The notes under the pieces are model-generated. The model worked only from the letters and a program-made list of their open reading frames with translations. It was not told the DNA's origin and did not search any database. Below are positions 16,299 to 24,834 of a DNA stretch of 64,000 nucleotides, piece by piece (the stretch's first letter is position 1; every line of letters begins with the position of its first letter). A program made the translations under genes and the position numbers. This DNA comes from Streptomyces sp. CB00316 (GTDB taxonomy: Bacteria > Actinomycetota > Actinomycetes > Streptomycetales > Streptomycetaceae): assembly GCF_001905595.1 (NCBI RefSeq), contig NZ_LIXI01000005.1:710676-774675 (forward strand), given 5' to 3'.

Positions 16299-16736
16299 AT
16301 GTCGCTCTACGCCGCGTACGCCGGCAACCTCGACGCGCGGCTCATGACCCGCCGCGCCCCGCATTCCCCGATGCGCAGCACCGGCTGGCTGAACGGCTGG
16401 CGGCTGACCTTCGGCGGGGAGCAGATGGGCTGGGAAGGGGCGCTGGCCACCGTGGTGGAGGCGCCGCGCTCCCAGGTCTTCGTCGCGCTGTACGACCTGG
16501 CGCCGATGGACGAGGACTCCATGGACCGCTGGGAGGGCGTCGGGCTCGACATCTACCGGCGTATGCGCGTCCGCGTGCACACCCTGGACGGCGAGGAGCC
16601 GGCCTGGATGTATGTGCTGAACGGGTACGAGGGCGGCCTGCCCTCGGCGCGCTACCTGGGCGAGATCGCGGACGCCGCCGAGTCCGCGGGCGCCCCGCAC
16701 GACTACGTGATGGGCCTGCGCAAGCGCCCCTGCTGA
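16299..16736 (+). CDS. Gamma-glutamylcyclotransferase-like protein
   Basis: A 145-residue protein with the GGCT/AIG2-like pattern: the substrate-binding loop near the N-terminus (MSLYAAYAGNLD, where YGSN-type Tyr-Ala-Gly-Asn stands) and the catalytic-acid region YDLAPMDEDSMDRWEGVG, with Glu/Asp at the expected place. Family members form 5-oxoproline from gamma-glutamyl peptides. The gene appears leaderless: TACCCT lies eight bases before the ATG and no ribosome-binding site is present. It precedes the purine nucleoside phosphorylase gene by 104 bp but is separated from it by that gene's own operator and promoter. Confidence 0.82.
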   Translation: MSLYAAYAGNLDARLMTRRAPHSPMRSTGWLNGWRLTFGGEQMGWEGALATVVEAPRSQVFVALYDLAPMDEDSMDRWEGVGLDIYRRMRVRVHTLDGEEPAWMYVLNGYEGGLPSARYLGEIADAAESAGAPHDYVMGLRKRPC

Positions 16737-16803
16737 GCGGGGTGCGGCCCCGCTCTTCGTGCGAAGCCACAAGGCCCTCCGGCGACTCTTTGCACAGGTA
16801 CAT

Positions 16804-16833
16804 CTACGCGCGTAGGCATTCAGCGGTTACGCT
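16804..16833 (+). promoter_or_regulatory. Nucleoside palindrome site A and -10 box, purine nucleoside phosphorylase promoter
   Basis: The perfect 12-bp palindrome CTACGCGCGTAG at 16804-16815 lies just upstream of a -10-like TACGCT (16828-16833). The GTG start at 16841 falls where transcription should start, so the mRNA is probably leaderless and the palindrome covers about -37 to -26, the -35 region. Confidence 0.75.
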
Positions 16834-16840
16834 CTTCCGC

Positions 16841-17665
16841 GTGAACGCATCAGTTATTCCGGACAACATCCAGGGCGACCCGTACGCAGCCGCTGCCGGG
16901 GCCGCCGCCCGCCTGCGCGAGCTGACCGGCGCCGAGACCCATGACGTCGCCCTGGTCATGGGCTCCGGCTGGGCGCCCGCGGGCGAGGCACTCGGCGCCC
17001 CGGAGGCCGAGTTCCCCGTCACCGCGCTCCCCGGCTTCCCGGCGCCCGCGGTCGAGGGCCACGGCGGAACCATCCGCTCGTACAAGATCGGTGACAAGCG
17101 CGCGCTGGTCTTCCTCGGCCGCACGCACTACTACGAGGGCCGCGGCGTCGCCGCCGTCGCCCACGGAGTCCGTACGGCGGTGGCCGCGGGCTGCAGGACG
17201 GTCGTCCTGACCAACGGTTGCGGCGGCCTGCGCGAGGGCATGCGCCCCGGACAGCCGGTGCTGATCAGCGACCACATCAACCTCACGGCGACCTCGCCGA
17301 TCGTCGGCGCCAACTTCGTCGACCTGACCGACCTGTACTCGCCGCGCCTGCGCGCGCTGTGCAAGGAGATCGACGACACGCTCGAAGAGGGCGTGTACGT
17401 CCAGTTCCCCGGCCCGCACTACGAGACCCCGGCCGAGATCAACATGGTCCGGGTCATGGGCGGCGACCTGGTGGGCATGTCCACCGTCCTGGAGGCCATC
17501 GCGGCCCGCGAGGCGGGCGCCGAGGTACTCGGCCTCTCCCTGGTCACCAACCTGGCGGCGGGCCTCTCCGGCGAGCCCCTGAACCACGAGGAAGTCCTCC
17601 AGGCGGGCCGTGACTCGGCGACGCGGATGGGCGCGCTGCTGGCCCGGGTGCTGGACCGCATCTAG
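16841..17665 (+). CDS. Purine nucleoside phosphorylase (trimeric type)
   Basis: Phosphorolyses (deoxy)guanosine and inosine to free base and (deoxy)ribose 1-phosphate. The 274-residue length and motifs fit the trimeric class I enzyme: phosphate-binding ALVMGSGW, substrate segment RTHYYEGR, purine-site region LTNGCGGLREGMRPGQPVLISDHIN, and GPHYETPAEINMVRVMGGDLVGMSTVLEA with the catalytic Glu and conserved Met. The GTG at 16841 is set by the promoter. The product ribose 1-phosphate can be handed to the mutase encoded 101 bp downstream. Confidence 0.93.
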   Translation: MNASVIPDNIQGDPYAAAAGAAARLRELTGAETHDVALVMGSGWAPAGEALGAPEAEFPVTALPGFPAPAVEGHGGTIRSYKIGDKRALVFLGRTHYYEGRGVAAVAHGVRTAVAAGCRTVVLTNGCGGLREGMRPGQPVLISDHINLTATSPIVGANFVDLTDLYSPRLRALCKEIDDTLEEGVYVQFPGPHYETPAEINMVRVMGGDLVGMSTVLEAIAAREAGAEVLGLSLVTNLAAGLSGEPLNHEEVLQAGRDSATRMGALLARVLDRI

Positions 17666-17766
17666 GCCTGCTCGGGCCCCCCGCCCACCGACAGCCCGTC
17701 CGGCTTCTGCTCCAGCCCGTCCGGCGTTCCACCTCCAACCCCCGCACACCCCGAAAGGCGGACCCC

Positions 17767-19407
17767 GTGCAGCACGACCTCATCGCGCAGGCCAGGACCT
17801 GGCTGGCCGAGGACCCCGACCCCGAGACGCGCGGCGAACTGGGCGCCCTCATCGAGGCGGGCGACACCCAGGAGCTCGCCGCCCGTTTCGCGGGCACGCT
17901 CCAGTTCGGCACCGCCGGACTGCGCGGCGAGCTCGGGGCCGGGCCGATGCGGATGAACCGGTCCGTGGTGATCCGGGCGGCGGCGGGCCTCGCCGCGTAC
18001 CTGAAGGCCCAGGGCCAGGAGGGCGGCCTCGTCGTCGTCGGCTACGACGCCCGCTACAAGTCGGAGGACTTCGCCCGCGACACCGCGGCCGTGATGACCG
18101 GCGCCGGACTCCGTGCCGCCGTCCTCCCCCGCCCACTCCCCACCCCCGTACTGGCGTACGCCATAAGGCACCTGGGCGCCGTCGCCGGCGTCGAGGTCAC
18201 CGCCAGCCACAACCCGCCGCGCGACAACGGCTACAAGGTCTACCTCGGCGACGGCTCACAGATCGTGCCCCCGGCCGACGGCGAGATCGCGGCCGCCATC
18301 GCCGCGGTCGGCCCGCTGGCGGACGTCGTACGCCCCGAGGACGGCTGGGAGACCCTCGGCGACGAGGTCCTGGCCGCCTACCTCGCCCGTACGGACGCCG
18401 TCCTCGCCCCCGGCAGCCCCCGTACCGCACGCGCCGTCTACACCGCGATGCACGGCGTCGGCACCTCCGTGCTGACCGCCGCGTTCGAGCGCGCCGGGTT
18501 CCCCGCGCCCGTGCTCGTCGCCGAGCAGGCCGAGCCCGACCCCGCTTTCCCCACCGTGGCCTTCCCCAACCCGGAGGAGCCCGGCGCGATGGATCTCGCC
18601 TTCGCCACCGCACGCCGGGCGGCGCCGGACCTGGTCATCGCCAACGACCCGGACGCGGACCGCTGTGCCGTCGCCGTGCCCGACACCGCCACCGAGGGCG
18701 GCTGGCGGATGCTGCGCGGCGACGAGGTGGGCTCGCTGCTCGCCGCGCACCTGGTGGAGCGCGGTGTCTCCGGCGTGTTCGCGGAGTCGATCGTGTCGTC
18801 GTCGCTGCTCGGCCGGATCGCCGAGAAGGCGGGCCTCGGCTACGAGGAGACCCTGACCGGCTTCAAGTGGATCGCCCGGGTGGACGGCCTGCGGTACGGG
18901 TACGAGGAGGCGCTCGGCTACTGCGTCGACCCCGAGGGCGTCCGCGACAAGGACGGCATCACCGCCGCCCTGCTCGTCGCCGAGCTCGCCTCCGTACTCA
19001 AGGAGCAGGGCCGCACGCTGCTTGACCTGCTGGACGACCTGGCGCTCGCCCACGGCCTGCACGCCACCGACCAGCTCTCGGTGCGGGTGGAGGACCTGAC
19101 GGTCATCGCGGACGCCATGGCCCGGCTCCGCGAGCAGCCGCCGACCGCCCTGGCCGGCCTCGCGGTCACCTCGGCCGAGGACCTGTCGCAGGGCACGGAC
19201 AGGCTGCCGCCCACCGACGGGCTGCGCTACCAGCTGGAGGGCGCCCGGGTGATCGTCCGCCCGAGCGGCACCGAACCGAAACTGAAGTGCTACCTGGAGG
19301 TCGTCGTCCCGGTCGCGGGCGCCGCCGGCCTCCCCGCCGCGCGGGCGCGGGGCGCGGAGCTGCTCGCCGGGATCAAGCGGGACCTGGCGGCGGCCGCCGG
19401 GATCTGA
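17767..19407 (+). CDS. Phosphosugar mutase (phosphomannomutase/phosphopentomutase-like)
   Basis: A 546-residue alpha-D-phosphohexomutase superfamily enzyme. The active-site phosphoserine loop TASHNPPRDNGYKVY (about residues 144-158), the Mg loop NDPDADRCAVAV, the sugar-binding loop EEALGYC and the phosphate-binding RPSGTEPKLKCYLEV are all intact. It is usually annotated as phosphomannomutase (manB). Length and context resemble the PGM2 type, whose human member is a phosphopentomutase. Lying between purine nucleoside phosphorylase and deoC, with no deoB in the window, it most likely converts (deoxy)ribose 1-phosphate to the 5-phosphate; that is inference. Confidence 0.9.
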   Translation: MQHDLIAQARTWLAEDPDPETRGELGALIEAGDTQELAARFAGTLQFGTAGLRGELGAGPMRMNRSVVIRAAAGLAAYLKAQGQEGGLVVVGYDARYKSEDFARDTAAVMTGAGLRAAVLPRPLPTPVLAYAIRHLGAVAGVEVTASHNPPRDNGYKVYLGDGSQIVPPADGEIAAAIAAVGPLADVVRPEDGWETLGDEVLAAYLARTDAVLAPGSPRTARAVYTAMHGVGTSVLTAAFERAGFPAPVLVAEQAEPDPAFPTVAFPNPEEPGAMDLAFATARRAAPDLVIANDPDADRCAVAVPDTATEGGWRMLRGDEVGSLLAAHLVERGVSGVFAESIVSSSLLGRIAEKAGLGYEETLTGFKWIARVDGLRYGYEEALGYCVDPEGVRDKDGITAALLVAELASVLKEQGRTLLDLLDDLALAHGLHATDQLSVRVEDLTVIADAMARLREQPPTALAGLAVTSAEDLSQGTDRLPPTDGLRYQLEGARVIVRPSGTEPKLKCYLEVVVPVAGAAGLPAARARGAELLAGIKRDLAAAAGI

Positions 19408-19422
19408 GGCGTACGTACGGGA

Positions 19423-19465
19423 AAGGACCGGCCCCCTGGCAGAGAGGCGCAGGGGGCCGGTCCTT
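19423..19465. terminator. Bidirectional terminator after the phosphosugar mutase gene
   Basis: A perfect 15-bp stem (19423-19437 with 19451-19465) around a 13-base loop lies between two convergent genes. Confidence 0.9.
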
Positions 19466-19485
19466 GTGCGCTGCGTGTGCGGGCC

Positions 19486-20130
19486 TCAGCCGATCGCCAC
19501 CAGCACCACGAACAGCACCACCCCTGCGACAGCCGGCGCGATCACCTCGTACGCCCAGCGCACCGCGCCCGTGGTGGCCTCGCCCGCCGGGTCGCCCGCC
19601 TTCTCGGCGAGCCCCCGCAGCTCCATGATCGTCTGGTCGGCGGCCGCGACGGGCGGAGCGCTGTGCCGGTGGGCGTCGGCCGCCGCGCCCGGCGAGAAGC
19701 GGCCGTAGGCGTCCTTGTGCGGCGCCCGGCCCGCCGCGCGCGAGGCCCGCTTGCGGTCGCGCAGCGAGACGGGCACCGCCCAGAGCTGGTACTTGGTGCC
19801 GCCGGCGGCGATCAGCTCGGAGGAGTAGCCGGCCCGGACGTCGGCGACCTCGGTCCAGGGGAGCTGGATCGTCCGGAACGGGTTGCGGACGCGGATCCGC
19901 TCGTCGTTCACGGAGACGACGGGCCGCAGGGTGAACGCCACGATCAGCGGTACGGCGGTGAGCAGGGCGGCCAGGGCCAGCCACGGCGCCTGTCCCTCGC
20001 CCCGGAACAGGGCGTCCCCGGCCATCACGGCGACCAGTGCGAGGAGCAGCACCCCGCAGACCAGCGCGGATGTCGAGCGGTAGGTCCGGTCGGCGAACTG
20101 CGGCTCTGCGGGGGGTGTGGGGCTCGTCAT
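19486..20130 (-). CDS. PH-domain membrane protein
   Basis: The 214-residue protein begins with a charged cytoplasmic stretch, then two transmembrane helices (about residues 22-41 and 49-66), a bacterial PH-like domain (RPVVSVNDERIRVRNPFRTIQLPWTEVADVRAGYSSEL, about 68-120), a charged linker rich in Arg/Lys, and a final hydrophobic segment at the C-terminus. This arrangement is common in actinobacterial PH proteins of unknown function. The ATG at 20130 fits; a longer open frame upstream runs through the deoC operator and is unlikely. Confidence 0.82.
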   Translation of the reverse strand: MTSPTPPAEPQFADRTYRSTSALVCGVLLLALVAVMAGDALFRGEGQAPWLALAALLTAVPLIVAFTLRPVVSVNDERIRVRNPFRTIQLPWTEVADVRAGYSSELIAAGGTKYQLWAVPVSLRDRKRASRAAGRAPHKDAYGRFSPGAAADAHRHSAPPVAAADQTIMELRGLAEKAGDPAGEATTGAVRWAYEVIAPAVAGVVLFVVLVAIG

Positions 20131-20227
20131 GGGGGCGATTCTGCCTGACCGACCCGGAGGTGGGGTCATCTGCCCCAAGGGCACGTGTGGCGATGCGCAC
20201 GGTTGGCGCGGCCCCCTGTACAGGTCG

Positions 20228-20246
20228 CTACGCGCGTAGATATGCT
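20228..20246 (+). promoter_or_regulatory. Nucleoside palindrome site B and -10 box, deoC promoter
   Basis: CTACGCGCGTAG is repeated perfectly at 20228-20239 and is followed at once by TATGCT (20241-20246), a plausible -10. The deoC GTG at 20253 lies at the predicted start site, so the palindrome fills the spacer just upstream of the -10, where a bound repressor would block RNA polymerase. Confidence 0.75.
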
Positions 20247-20252
20247 CCCCTG

Positions 20253-21206
20253 GTGACCATGCCCACCACTGCTCCCGCATTTTCCGACGCGACGGCGTCC
20301 GACAGTGCGCTGCGCCGCTTCCTCTTCGGGCTGCCCGGCGTCGACGCCGTCGGCCTCGAAGCGCGCGCCGCCGCCCTCGGAACCCGTTCGATCAAGACGA
20401 CGGCCAAGGCGTACGCGATCGATCTCGCCATCTCGATGATCGACCTGACGACGCTGGAAGGCGCGGACACCCCGGGCAAGGTCCGGGCTCTCGCCGCCAA
20501 GGCCGTCCACCCCGACCCGCTCGATCGCACGACCCCGCGCACCGCCGCGGTCTGCGTCTACCCCGACATGGTGGCCACCGCCGCCGCCGCGCTCGCCGGT
20601 TCCGGCGTGAAGGTGGCGTCGGTGGCGACCGCCTTCCCGGCCGGCCGCGCCGCACTGGACATCAAGCTCGCGGACGTCCGCGACGCCGTGGCCGCGGGGG
20701 CCGACGAGATCGACATGGTGATCGACCGGGGGGCCTTCCTCTCCGGCCGGTTCCTGAAGGTCTACGAGGAGATCGTGGCCGTCAAGGCCGAGTGCGGGGC
20801 CGCCCGCCTCAAGGTCATCTTCGAGACCGGTGAGCTGTCCACGTACGACAACATCCGCCGGGCCTCCTGGCTCGGGATGCTGGCGGGCGCGGACTTCATC
20901 AAGACCTCGACCGGCAAGGTGGCCACCAACGCCACCCCGGCCAACACGCTGCTGATGCTGGAGGCCGTCCGCGACTTCCGGGCGCAGACCGGCGTCCAGA
21001 TCGGTGTGAAGCCGGCCGGCGGGATCCGCACGACCAAGGACGCGGTCAAGTTCCTGGTGCTGGTGAACGAGACGGCGGGTGAGGACTGGCTGGACAACCA
21101 CTGGTTCCGGTTCGGCGCCTCCAGCCTCCTCAACGACCTGCTGATGCAGCGCCAGAAGCTCAGCACCGGCCGTTACTCCGGCCCCGATTACGTAACGGTG
21201 GACTGA
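20253..21206 (+). CDS. deoC: Deoxyribose-phosphate aldolase
   Basis: Splits 2-deoxyribose 5-phosphate into glyceraldehyde 3-phosphate and acetaldehyde, the last step of deoxynucleoside catabolism. Class I aldolase motifs are present: the Schiff-base Lys in FIKTSTGKVATNAT, the helper Lys in GVKPAGGIRT and DEIDMVIDRGA. At 317 residues it belongs to the longer subclass. The GTG at 20253 fits a leaderless mRNA; the ATG at 20259 is an alternative. The downstream aldehyde dehydrogenase gene, 6 bp away, could oxidise the acetaldehyde. Confidence 0.94.
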   Translation: MTMPTTAPAFSDATASDSALRRFLFGLPGVDAVGLEARAAALGTRSIKTTAKAYAIDLAISMIDLTTLEGADTPGKVRALAAKAVHPDPLDRTTPRTAAVCVYPDMVATAAAALAGSGVKVASVATAFPAGRAALDIKLADVRDAVAAGADEIDMVIDRGAFLSGRFLKVYEEIVAVKAECGAARLKVIFETGELSTYDNIRRASWLGMLAGADFIKTSTGKVATNATPANTLLMLEAVRDFRAQTGVQIGVKPAGGIRTTKDAVKFLVLVNETAGEDWLDNHWFRFGASSLLNDLLMQRQKLSTGRYSGPDYVTVD

Positions 21207-21212
21207 TACGCC

Positions 21213-22652
21213 ATGGCATCCGCATTCGAGTACGCACCGGCGCCGGAGTCCCGTTCCGTCGTCGACATCGCCCCTTCGTACGGGCTGTTCATCGACGGTG
21301 AGTTCACCGAGGCCGCCGACGGCAAGGTCTTCAAGACCGTCTCGCCGAGCACCGAGGAGGTGCTCTCCGAGATCGCGCAGGCAGGCGCGGCGGACGTGGA
21401 CCGGGCCGTGAAGGCGGCGCGGAAGGCGTTCGAGAAGTGGTCGGCGCTGCCCGGCTCCGAGCGCGCGAAGTACCTGTTCCGGATCGCGCGGATCATCCAG
21501 GAGCGCAGCCGTGAGCTGGCCGTCCTGGAGACCCTCGACAACGGCAAGCCGATCAAGGAGACCCGCGACGCGGACCTCCCTCTGGTCGCCGCGCACTTCT
21601 TCTACTACGCGGGCTGGGCCGACAAGCTGGACCACGCGGGATACGGGGCCGACCCCCGGCCGCTGGGTGTGGCGGGCCAGGTCATCCCGTGGAACTTCCC
21701 GCTGCTCATGCTCGCGTGGAAGATCGCCCCGGCGCTCGCCACGGGCAACACAGTGGTACTGAAGCCGGCCGAGACGACCCCGCTGAGCGCACTGTTCTTC
21801 GCGGACATCTGCCGCCAGGCGGGACTCCCCAAGGGCGTCGTCAACATCCTCACCGGCTACGGGGACGCGGGCGAGGCCCTCGTCACGCACCCCGACGTCA
21901 ACAAGGTCGCCTTCACCGGCTCGACCGCCGTCGGCAAGGCCATCGCGCGCTCGGTCGCGGGCACGGACAAGAAGGTCACGCTGGAGCTGGGCGGCAAGGG
22001 CGCGAACATCGTGTTCGACGACGCCCCCATCGACCAGGCCGTCGAGGGCATCATCACCGGCATCTTCTTCAACCAGGGCCAGGTCTGCTGCGCGGGCTCC
22101 CGTCTGCTGGTCCAGGAGTCGGTCCAGGACGAGGTCCTGGACGCGCTGAAGCGCCGGCTCTCGACCCTCCGCCTCGGCGACCCGCTGGACAAGAACACCG
22201 ACATCGGCGCGATCAACTCCGCCGAGCAGCTCGCCCGGATCACCGCCCTGGTGGAGACCGGCGAGGCGGAGGGCGCGGAGCGCTGGACCGCCCCCTGCGA
22301 ACTGCCGTCGTCGGGCTACTGGTTCGCGCCGACCCTCTTCACCAACGTCACCCAGGCCCACACGGTCGCCCGTGACGAGATCTTCGGCCCGGTCCTCTCC
22401 GTGCTCTCGTTCCGCACCCCGGACGAGGCGGTCGCCAAGGCCAACAACAGCCAGTACGGCCTCTCGGCGGGCATCTGGACGGAGAAGGGCTCCCGCATCC
22501 TCGCGGTGGCGAACAAGCTCCGCGCGGGCGTCGTCTGGGCCAACACGTTCAACAAGTTCGACCCCACGTCGCCGTTCGGCGGCTACAAGGAGTCGGGCTA
22601 CGGCCGCGAAGGCGGCCGCCACGGCCTGGAGGCGTACCTCGATGTCCGATAG
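21213..22652 (+). CDS. Aldehyde dehydrogenase (catalytically complete)
   Basis: A 479-residue NAD(P)-dependent aldehyde dehydrogenase, normal length. The Rossmann-type cofactor region (FTGSTAVGKAIA), the general-base Glu in LELGGKGANIVF, the nucleophilic Cys in FNQGQVCCAGSR and the C-terminal NTFNKFDPTSPFGGYKESGYGREGG are all present. It is 6 bp downstream of deoC, so it is co-transcribed and probably oxidises acetaldehyde or a related product. The last 11 bp overlap the next gene, which encodes a second, truncated aldehyde dehydrogenase. Confidence 0.93.
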   Translation: MASAFEYAPAPESRSVVDIAPSYGLFIDGEFTEAADGKVFKTVSPSTEEVLSEIAQAGAADVDRAVKAARKAFEKWSALPGSERAKYLFRIARIIQERSRELAVLETLDNGKPIKETRDADLPLVAAHFFYYAGWADKLDHAGYGADPRPLGVAGQVIPWNFPLLMLAWKIAPALATGNTVVLKPAETTPLSALFFADICRQAGLPKGVVNILTGYGDAGEALVTHPDVNKVAFTGSTAVGKAIARSVAGTDKKVTLELGGKGANIVFDDAPIDQAVEGIITGIFFNQGQVCCAGSRLLVQESVQDEVLDALKRRLSTLRLGDPLDKNTDIGAINSAEQLARITALVETGEAEGAERWTAPCELPSSGYWFAPTLFTNVTQAHTVARDEIFGPVLSVLSFRTPDEAVAKANNSQYGLSAGIWTEKGSRILAVANKLRAGVVWANTFNKFDPTSPFGGYKESGYGREGGRHGLEAYLDVR

Positions 22653-23559
22653 CAACCGTCTTGGCGTCTTCAAGACCTACAAGCTGTACGTCGGGGGCAA
22701 GTTCCCCCGCTCCGAGAGCGGCCGGGTGTACGAGGTGACGGACTCCAAGGGCCAGTGGCTCGCCAACGTGCCGCAGTCCTCCCGCAAGGACGCGCGCGAC
22801 GCGGTCGTGGCCGCGCGGAAGGCGTTCGGCGGCTGGTCGGGCGCGACCGCGTACAACCGCGGCCAGGTCCTCTACCGCGTCGCCGAGATGCTGGAGGGCC
22901 GCAAGGAGCAGTTCGTCCGCGAGGTCGCCGCGTCCGAGGGGCTGTCGAAGTCCAAGGCGGCGGCCGTCGTCGACGCGGCGATCGACCGCTGGGTCTGGTA
23001 CGCGGGCTGGACCGACAAGATCGGGCAGATCTCCGGCGGGGCGAACCCGGTCGCGGGCCCGTATCTCAACCTCTCCACGCCTGAGCCGACCGGTGTCGTC
23101 ACCGTCCTCGCGCCGCAGAAGTCCTCGCTGCTCGGCCTGGTCTCGGTGATCGCCCCGGTGATCGCGACCGGCAACACGGCGGTCGTCATCGCCTCGGCCG
23201 ACGCCCCGCTGCCCGCGCTCTCGCTGGGCGAGGTGCTGGCCACCTCCGACGTCCCCGGCGGCGTGGTCAACATCCTGTCCGGCGCCACGGCGGAGCTGGC
23301 GGCCCCGCTCGCCGCCCACCAGGACGTCAACGCGATCGACCTCACCGGCGCCGGCGCGGAGCTGGCCGAGGAGCTGGAGATCGCGGCGGCGGACAACCTG
23401 AAGCGGGTCCTGCGCCCCCTCCCCGCCGAGGCGGACGGCTCGGACGCGTCCACCGACTGGCTGGCCGCGCCCGGCACGCACCGGCTGACGGCCTTCCTGG
23501 AGACCAAGACGGTCTGGCACCCGACAGGTGCGCTGGGGGCCTCGGGTTCGTCGTACTGA
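22642..23559 (+). CDS. Truncated aldehyde dehydrogenase-fold partner lacking the catalytic cysteine
   Basis: A 305-residue protein with the N-terminal half of the aldehyde dehydrogenase fold: YKLYVGGKFPRSESGRVYEV, ARKAFGGWSGATAYNRGQVLYRVAEMLE, and a degraded cofactor-binding stretch (VVTVLAPQKSSLLGLVSVIAPVIATGNTAVVIAS). The general-base and nucleophile regions are absent; the protein stops where they would be. It starts inside the end of the preceding gene (11-bp overlap), indicating tight co-expression and probably a complex. The pair resembles the two halves of ALDH16, in which the second domain also lacks the cysteine. A regulatory or structural subunit is my best guess. Confidence 0.9.
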   Translation: MSDSNRLGVFKTYKLYVGGKFPRSESGRVYEVTDSKGQWLANVPQSSRKDARDAVVAARKAFGGWSGATAYNRGQVLYRVAEMLEGRKEQFVREVAASEGLSKSKAAAVVDAAIDRWVWYAGWTDKIGQISGGANPVAGPYLNLSTPEPTGVVTVLAPQKSSLLGLVSVIAPVIATGNTAVVIASADAPLPALSLGEVLATSDVPGGVVNILSGATAELAAPLAAHQDVNAIDLTGAGAELAEELEIAAADNLKRVLRPLPAEADGSDASTDWLAAPGTHRLTAFLETKTVWHPTGALGASGSSY

Positions 23560-23578
23560 CGTTCTTCGCCGTCGTACA

Positions 23579-23617
23579 CGAAAGGGGCCGCCCCCACGAC
23601 CGGGGCGGTCCCTTTCG
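23579..23617. terminator. Terminator after the deoC-aldehyde dehydrogenase operon
   Basis: A 16-bp stem (23579-23594 with 23602-23617, one G-T pair) with a seven-base loop separates two convergent genes. Confidence 0.88.
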
Positions 23618-23631
23618 GCGTGCGGGAGGCG

Positions 23632-24054
23632 TCAGCCCGTGACGAGCCGGGTCACCGTCCCCACCACCGGCAGGTCGTCGATCGCACCGCCGCTGGTGAG
23701 GGGGTCGGTGAGGATCGCCGTCGACACCGGCTGGAAGTCGGCGACCTGGGTGCCGACCGCGTTGTCCAGCGGGTCCACCCCGGTCTTGGCCAGCGGGTGC
23801 AGCTGGAGGTTCGTGACGGGCCGGATGCTGTTGGTCAGCGAGGTCCCGAGCGCGCTGGTCACCGCGGGCCCGGCGCTCTCGGTGACCGCCTGGACGGCCG
23901 CGGTGCCCTGCTCGGGGATCTCGGCGACCGGGGGTAGCTGAGGAGCGGCCTGGGCGGCGCCCGCACCGGCCCCCAGGGCCGCTCCCAGCGCGGTCACGGT
24001 CAGACCGGCGCGCAGCAGGGCGCGGCGTTCGGGCTTACGTGCGTGAAGTGCCAT
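23632..24054 (-). CDS. Small secreted protein of unknown function
   Basis: The 140-residue product begins with a Tat/Sec-like signal sequence (Arg-rich start, hydrophobic Ala/Leu core, AQA-type cleavage near residue 37). The mature part is about 100 residues, without cysteines or a recognisable enzyme motif, rich in Thr, Val, Leu and Pro. Similar small secreted proteins are common in Streptomyces; the protein at 33999-34301 has the same style but no clear sequence identity. It is divergent from uridine kinase. Confidence 0.75.
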   Translation of the reverse strand: MALHARKPERRALLRAGLTVTALGAALGAGAGAAQAAPQLPPVAEIPEQGTAAVQAVTESAGPAVTSALGTSLTNSIRPVTNLQLHPLAKTGVDPLDNAVGTQVADFQPVSTAILTDPLTSGGAIDDLPVVGTVTRLVTG

Positions 24055-24180
24055 GTTTCCACCTGATCGACCTCGTCGGGTAATCGTCCGTACGCGAAGA
24101 GTAGTTGAGGTGTGATGCTGGATACCAACAGGAGGCCCGGGTGGTCCCCTGCGCGGGTCAATGCCTCACACTTCTGTTCT

Positions 24181-24825
24181 GTGAGTTCCCGTTCCCAACC
24201 GATCCCGACCCGCGTCGTGCTGCTCGCGGGCCCCTCCGGCTCCGGCAAGTCCGTCCTGGCCGCCCGCACCGGCCTCCCGGTGCTGCGTCTGGACGACTTC
24301 TACAAGGAGCACGACGACCCCACGCTGCCCCGGGTCCCCGGCTCCCTTGACATCGACTGGGACTCCGCCGCGTCCTGGGACGCGGACGCGGCGGTGGCGG
24401 CCATCGCCGAGCTGTGCCGGTCGGGCCGTACGGACGTTCCGGTGTACGACATCGCCACCAGCTCCCGTACGGGCCACGAGGGCTTCCACATCGAGCGCTC
24501 GCCGCTCTTCGTGGCCGAGGGCATCTTCGCGGCGGACATCGTGGGGCGCTGCCAGGAACTGGGCCTGCTGGCGGACGCGCTCTGCCTGCGCGGCCGCCCC
24601 TCCACCACGTTCCGCCGCCGCCTGGTGCGGGACCTGCGCGAGGGCCGCAAGTCGGTCCCGTTCCTGCTGCGGCGCGGCTGGCGCCTGATGCGGGCCGAAC
24701 GCCGCATCGTGGCCCGCCAGACGGCGCTGGGGGCGCACCCGTGCGGCAAGGAGGAGGCGCTGGGGCGCTTCGCCGCCGCGGCGGCGGGGCGGTGCCGCCG
24801 GGCGACGGTGGGGGCGCCGGAGTAG
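24181..24825 (+). CDS. udk: Uridine kinase-like protein
   Basis: A 214-residue P-loop kinase: Walker A GPSGSGKS near residues 18-25, the substrate Asp segment LRLDDFYKE, and the lid with Arg-rich helices (RRRLVRDLREGRKS). Expected reaction: uridine or cytidine plus ATP or GTP to the monophosphate. It sits among nucleoside-salvage genes, but its promoter region does not carry a good copy of the CTACGCGCGTAG palindrome. The GTG at 24181 is chosen because the family starts a few residues before the P-loop strand; an in-frame ATG at 24112 would add 23 unlikely residues. Confidence 0.82.
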   Translation: MSSRSQPIPTRVVLLAGPSGSGKSVLAARTGLPVLRLDDFYKEHDDPTLPRVPGSLDIDWDSAASWDADAAVAAIAELCRSGRTDVPVYDIATSSRTGHEGFHIERSPLFVAEGIFAADIVGRCQELGLLADALCLRGRPSTTFRRRLVRDLREGRKSVPFLLRRGWRLMRAERRIVARQTALGAHPCGKEEALGRFAAAAAGRCRRATVGAPE

Positions 24826-24834
24826 GGCCGGTCC

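Noticed and set aside
16804..16815. The nucleoside palindrome as a BldD box
   Set aside because: The BldD consensus has an odd length with a central A/T, whereas this motif is an even-length GC-centred palindrome.
24060..24110. Weak palindrome-like sequence (CGTACGCGAAGAGTAG) near the uridine kinase start
   Set aside because: Arms are not symmetric and match the nucleoside motif at only a few positions; I did not count it as a seventh site.
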